The notes under the pieces are model-generated. The model saw only the letters and a list, made by a program, of their open reading frames with translations. It ran no database searches and was not told where the DNA came from. The translations under genes and the position numbers were made by a program. Positions 28,808 through 32,825 of a DNA stretch of 32,825 bases are shown in pieces; the first letter of the stretch is position 1, and each line of letters begins with the position of its first letter. Source of the DNA: an uncultured Alistipes sp. (GTDB taxonomy: Bacteria > Bacteroidota > Bacteroidia > Bacteroidales > Rikenellaceae); assembly GCA_947178025.1 (NCBI GenBank), contig CAMWWU010000006.1, positions 1 to 32,825 of the forward strand, in the 5' to 3' direction.

Positions 28808-29938
28808 ATGCGCACACGACCGATCCTCGTATTTTTGCTGTTCGCGGCATGCCTCCTGGCTAACGTCGCCCGGGCGGCCGATGCTCCTCACGGGGTGCGC
28901 ATCGTGGTGCTCGACGCCGGGCACGGCGGCTCCGACCCGGGGGCCTGCCGGAACGGGATGCGCGAGAAGGACATCACGCTCAAAGTGGTGCTTCGGCTGG
29001 GCCGTCTGATCGAGCAGGAGATGCCCGGCGTGAAGGTCGTCTACACCCGCACGACCGACAAGGCGCTGGGGGCGACCAAGGCGGCCGATTTGCAGGCGCG
29101 CACCGCTGTCGCGAACAAGGCCGGCGCCGACCTGTTTTTGTCGGTGCATGTCAACGCCGCCGAGTCGACGGCGGCCTGCGGCGTCGAAACGCTCGTCATG
29201 GGCGAATCGGCCAAGGAGCAGAGCTACAATTCGAGTGCACTGCTCGAAAACAACCGCGACGACCTGATCGACATGTCCGACGAGCACGAGGCGGCGCTCG
29301 TGCGGGCCTACATTCAGAACCTCCAGTTCACCTACGGGCAGTACAGCATGGCGCTGGCGCGCTGCATCCAGGAGAGCTACCGGGCCGGAAACCGGACGAT
29401 CCACGGCAGAAACCTGGGAATCAAGCCGCAGCTGCTGAAAGTGCTCTACGGTACGGACATGCCGAGCGTGCTGACCGAGATCGGCTTCCTCTCCAATGCG
29501 AAGGAGCGGGCCTACCTCGGTTCGGAAAAGGGATTGGACGAAGTGGTGCAGGCGCTGCTGCGCGGCGTGAAGCAGTATTCGGCGCATCTGTCGCGGCTGC
29601 GGGCGGGAACGGCTTCGGAGTCCCGGACGGAGACGGTGGCGGAGAAGCCCGAAAAAGCGCCGGCCGCAGCATCGGAGAAGCCGGCTGCGAAGACGGAGAC
29701 GGTGCACTATGCCGTGCAGCTGCTCGCCTCGGACAAGGCGATGCCGCTCGCCTCGGCGCGTTTCAAGGGTTTCCGGGGCGAGGTGAAAGAGTATACCGCC
29801 GAGGGGCGTTTCCGCTACAAATACTGCGTAGGGGAGTTCGCCGAGGCTTCGGCTGCGCAGCGCAAACTGCGCGAAGTGCGCAAGGAGTTCCCCGATGCGT
29901 TCGTGGTGCGCTGCCGGGGCTCGCGGATCGATAAATAA
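28808..29938 (+). CDS. N-acetylmuramoyl-L-alanine amidase (Amidase_3) with C-terminal SPOR-like domain
   Basis: 376 aa; VRIVVLDAGHGGSDPGACRNGMREKDITLKV, FLSVHVNAAESTAACGVETLVMG, VLTEIGFLSNAKE; tail HYAVQLLASDK...FRYKYCVGEFAEASAAQRKLREV. Confidence 0.93.
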   Translation: MRTRPILVFLLFAACLLANVARAADAPHGVRIVVLDAGHGGSDPGACRNGMREKDITLKVVLRLGRLIEQEMPGVKVVYTRTTDKALGATKAADLQARTAVANKAGADLFLSVHVNAAESTAACGVETLVMGESAKEQSYNSSALLENNRDDLIDMSDEHEAALVRAYIQNLQFTYGQYSMALARCIQESYRAGNRTIHGRNLGIKPQLLKVLYGTDMPSVLTEIGFLSNAKERAYLGSEKGLDEVVQALLRGVKQYSAHLSRLRAGTASESRTETVAEKPEKAPAAASEKPAAKTETVHYAVQLLASDKAMPLASARFKGFRGEVKEYTAEGRFRYKYCVGEFAEASAAQRKLREVRKEFPDAFVVRCRGSRIDK

Positions 29939-29952
29939 ATTAAGGAAATAGG

Positions 29953-30933
29953 ATGAAAAGAGAAGTCAAGATCGGAATTTTCGCCGTGGCGATGATCGGT
30001 GTCGCCTGGGGCGGAATCCGTTTTCTGAAAGGATTCGACATCTTCGGCGGCAATACGGAGTACTACGCCGCCTACGATCAGATCAACGGCGTGCAGTCGG
30101 CGTCGCCCATCATGATGAAGGGTGTCAAGATCGGTACGGTGACGGGGTTGGAGTTCGACCCCGCGCGGAGCGACAAGGTGGTGCTGCGGCTGACCATCCG
30201 GCGGCAGTACCGCATTCCGGAGGATTCCGAGGCCAAGATCGTCAGCAACGGGCTGATGGGCGGCAAGGCGATCGAGATCGCCTACGGCGCCTCGCCCGTT
30301 TTCCTGCACGGCGGCGATACGCTGCGTTCGGGCCGCGACCGCGACCTGATGGACGTGGCGGGCTCGGAGCTCGATTTCGTCAAGCAGCGGCTCTCGCAGG
30401 TGACTTCCGACCTGACGCGCACGCTCGACAACGTGAACCGGCTGTTGGAGGCCAATACGGAGAATATCACCGGCACGCTCGGCAATCTGAACAGCCTCTC
30501 GGGCGATCTGGCGTCGCTGCTGGCCGCCGAGAAGCAGCATCTGCGCACCGCGATCGGCGGTCTGTCCGAGTTTTCGGAGATGTTGGGCGACAACGCCGGG
30601 CGGGTCGACAGCATCGTCGGCGACCTGCATGCGCTCACCTCGCAGCTCGCCGAGGAGCAGCTGGCCCGCAAGCTGGGGCAGGCGGCCGACGATCTTTCGA
30701 CGCTGCTGGGCCGCATGGAGCGCGGCGACGGCACGGTGGGCAAGCTGATGACCGATCAGCAGCTCTACGACTCGCTCAACGAGGCCACGGGCAATCTGGC
30801 GGCGCTTTTGGCCGACCTGAAGGAGTACCCCGCCCGTTACGTACACTTCTCGCTCTTCGGCCGCGATCCCGAGAAGATGAAGGAGCGCGCCGAGAGGCGT
30901 GCCGCGAAAAAGGCTGCCAAGGCGGAGGAGTAG
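29953..30933 (+). CDS. MlaD family (MCE-domain) protein
   Basis: 326 aa; MKREVKIGIFAVAMIGVAWGGIRFLKGFDIFGGNTEYYAAYDQINGVQSASPIMMKGVKIGTVTGLEF. Confidence 0.92.
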   Translation: MKREVKIGIFAVAMIGVAWGGIRFLKGFDIFGGNTEYYAAYDQINGVQSASPIMMKGVKIGTVTGLEFDPARSDKVVLRLTIRRQYRIPEDSEAKIVSNGLMGGKAIEIAYGASPVFLHGGDTLRSGRDRDLMDVAGSELDFVKQRLSQVTSDLTRTLDNVNRLLEANTENITGTLGNLNSLSGDLASLLAAEKQHLRTAIGGLSEFSEMLGDNAGRVDSIVGDLHALTSQLAEEQLARKLGQAADDLSTLLGRMERGDGTVGKLMTDQQLYDSLNEATGNLAALLADLKEYPARYVHFSLFGRDPEKMKERAERRAAKKAAKAEE

Positions 30934-30952
30934 TCCGTAAAAATACGATCCG

Positions 30953-32825
30953 ATGATCTATCCTGCATCATTCGAACAGAAAATAGGGTTCGACCGGCTT
31001 CGTGCGCAGGTCGCGGCGCTCTGCACGATGCGGGCCGCCCGCGAGCGGCTCGCTCAGGAGGGGTTCACCGCCTCGCCGCGCGAGATCGAGCGGCGGCTGT
31101 CGCTCGCCGACGAGATGCGCCTCGTGCTCGATATGGAGCGCGACTTCCCCGGAGGCGAGTACCCCGACGTGGACGGCGTGGTCGCCAAGCTGCGTGTCGA
31201 GGGGACATTCCTCGACGTCGAGGAGACGGTGCTGCTGCGCCGGGCCCTGAGGCATATCGGCGCTGTCGTGGCCTTCATCGGCAATCGGCGCGAGCGCTAT
31301 CCGGCCCTTTACGCCCGGACACGCGGCGTGGAGGCTTTTCCGGCCATCGTGCAGCGTATCGACAGCCTCGTCGACGACTTCGGCGAAGTGCGCGACGGCG
31401 CTTCGCCCGAGCTGGCGCAGATCCGCCGGGCGATCCGCGAACGCGAGGGACAGGCGGCCAAACGGCTGCAACAGGTCCTCACGGCGGCCAAGAACGCCGG
31501 AATCGTCGAGGCCGACGCGCAGCTGTCGGTCCGCGACGGCAAGACGGTGATTCCTGTCTCGGCAGCCAACAAACGCAAACTCAACGGTTTCATCCACGAC
31601 GAGTCGGCCACGGGCCGCACGTTCTACGTCGAGCCGGTCGAGGTCGTGGAGCTCAACAACGAGCTGCGCGAACTCCAGTATGCCGAGCGGCGCGAGATCG
31701 TCCGCATCCTCACGGAGTTCACCGAGGAGATCCGCCCCGACGCGGAGCTGATCGCCGATTCGGGCGACTACCTGGCCGACATCGACCTGCTGCGCGCCAA
31801 GGGGCGCTGGGCTTCGGAGAACGGCTGCGTGAAGCCGATCCTTTCGACCGATGACCGGATGGTGCTCCGAAATGCCCGCCACCCGCTGCTGCAACAGACC
31901 CTCCGGGCCGCCGGCCGCGAGATCGTGCCCCTCGACATGCAGCTCGACGCCCGCAAGCGGATCCTCGTCATCTCGGGACCCAATGCCGGCGGCAAGTCGG
32001 TGTGTCTGAAGACCACGGGCATCGTACAGTACATGTTCCAGTGCGGGTTTCCGGTGCCGACGTCGGAGATTTCGGAGCTGCCCGTCTTCGAGAGCATCTT
32101 CCTCGACATCGGCGACGAGCAGTCGATCGACAACGATCTGTCGACCTACTCCTCGCACCTGCTCAACATGAAACACCTGCTCGCCGGGGCGTCGGCGCGG
32201 ACGCTGGCGCTCATCGACGAGTTCGGGTCGGGCACCGAGCCCACGATCGGCGGGGCGATCGCCGAGGCGATCCTCGAACGGCTGCTCGAACGGGGCTGCT
32301 ACGGCGTCATCACGACCCACTACGCCAATATCAAGTACTTCGCTTCGTCGAACGAGGGGGTCGCCAACGGCGCCATGATGTTCGACGTGCAGCATATCCG
32401 GCCGCTCTTCCGTCTCGAAACGGGCAAGCCGGGCAGTTCGTTCGCCGTGGAGATCGCCCGCAAGATCGGGCTTCCGGAGCAGATCATCCGGGCTGCGAGC
32501 GAGAAGGCCGGCAGCGACCACATCAACATCGAGAAGCAGCTGCGCGAGATCGCGCGCGACAAGCACTACTGGGAGCAGAAGCGCGACCGGATCCGGGTGA
32601 CCGACCGCAAGGTCGAGGAGCTGGAGCAGAGCTACGCCGAGCAGCTCGCGAAGATCCGCTCCGAGCGGCAGGAGATTCTGCGCCGGGCGAAGCAGGAGGC
32701 GCAGCAGCTCATCGCCGATGCCAACCGGCAGATCGAGCAGACGATCCGCACGATCCGCGAGGCGCAGGCTGAGAAGGAGCTCCCGCGGCTGGCGCGTCGC
32801 GAGTTCGCCGCCTTCCGCGAGCAGG
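30953..32825 (+). CDS. mutS2: Endonuclease MutS2, C-terminus cut by window edge
   Basis: MIYPASFEQKIGFDRLRAQVAALC...; Walker A GPNAGGKSVCLKTTG; LSTYSSHLLNMKHLL; LIDEFGSGTEPTIGGAIAEAILE; open to window end. Confidence 0.94.
   Translation, partial: MIYPASFEQKIGFDRLRAQVAALCTMRAARERLAQEGFTASPREIERRLSLADEMRLVLDMERDFPGGEYPDVDGVVAKLRVEGTFLDVEETVLLRRALRHIGAVVAFIGNRRERYPALYARTRGVEAFPAIVQRIDSLVDDFGEVRDGASPELAQIRRAIREREGQAAKRLQQVLTAAKNAGIVEADAQLSVRDGKTVIPVSAANKRKLNGFIHDESATGRTFYVEPVEVVELNNELRELQYAERREIVRILTEFTEEIRPDAELIADSGDYLADIDLLRAKGRWASENGCVKPILSTDDRMVLRNARHPLLQQTLRAAGREIVPLDMQLDARKRILVISGPNAGGKSVCLKTTGIVQYMFQCGFPVPTSEISELPVFESIFLDIGDEQSIDNDLSTYSSHLLNMKHLLAGASARTLALIDEFGSGTEPTIGGAIAEAILERLLERGCYGVITTHYANIKYFASSNEGVANGAMMFDVQHIRPLFRLETGKPGSSFAVEIARKIGLPEQIIRAASEKAGSDHINIEKQLREIARDKHYWEQKRDRIRVTDRKVEELEQSYAEQLAKIRSERQEILRRAKQEAQQLIADANRQIEQTIRTIREAQAEKELPRLARREFAAFREQ

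Noticed and set aside
25727-28850. 975-aa plus ORF and 1025-aa minus ORF over the LptD-like gene
   Set aside because: Out-of-frame shadows; the 948-aa frame carries the LptD family motifs.
30968-32566. 532-aa minus-strand ORF
   Set aside because: Antisense to mutS2, which has clear Walker motifs.

Overview
The 32.8 kb window reads as ordinary GC-rich Bacteroidetes chromosome, Alistipes-like in style. The lineage is inferred from the promoter type (TTTG-N19-TAnnTTTG), BACON/fimbrillin-like lipoproteins and the gene repertoire. All product calls come from motif and protein recognition; no searches were run. In order the window holds: a partial sugar O-acetyltransferase; a 2[4Fe-4S] ferredoxin; serS; a Ser-type sulfatase lipoprotein; a U32 family protein with a SAM methyltransferase; a small membrane protein; two short chromate-transporter (CHR) genes joined to a six-gene complex-I/group-4-hydrogenase-related cluster; rsmE; two tandem M3 metallopeptidase lipoproteins; a NupG-like transporter; tRNA-Gln(CTG); a hairpin-rich intergenic region; a large multi-module surface lipoprotein preceded by an unlisted 56-aa ORF with a G9 tract; an LptD-like outer-membrane protein; a divergent amidase and MlaD-like (MCE) pair; and partial mutS2. 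The most interesting item is the hydrogenase-like cluster at about 7.7-15.0 kb. Its large subunit has lost the NiFe Cys ligands. Its fused ferredoxin/NuoB-like subunit has lost the four N2-type ligands and all four ligands of one ferredoxin cluster, but keeps all four ligands of the other. The membrane subunits keep their key charged residues. The cluster sits 2 nt from two overlapping CHR transporter genes, suggesting an uncharacterised non-hydrogenase ion-translocating machine coupled to anion transport.
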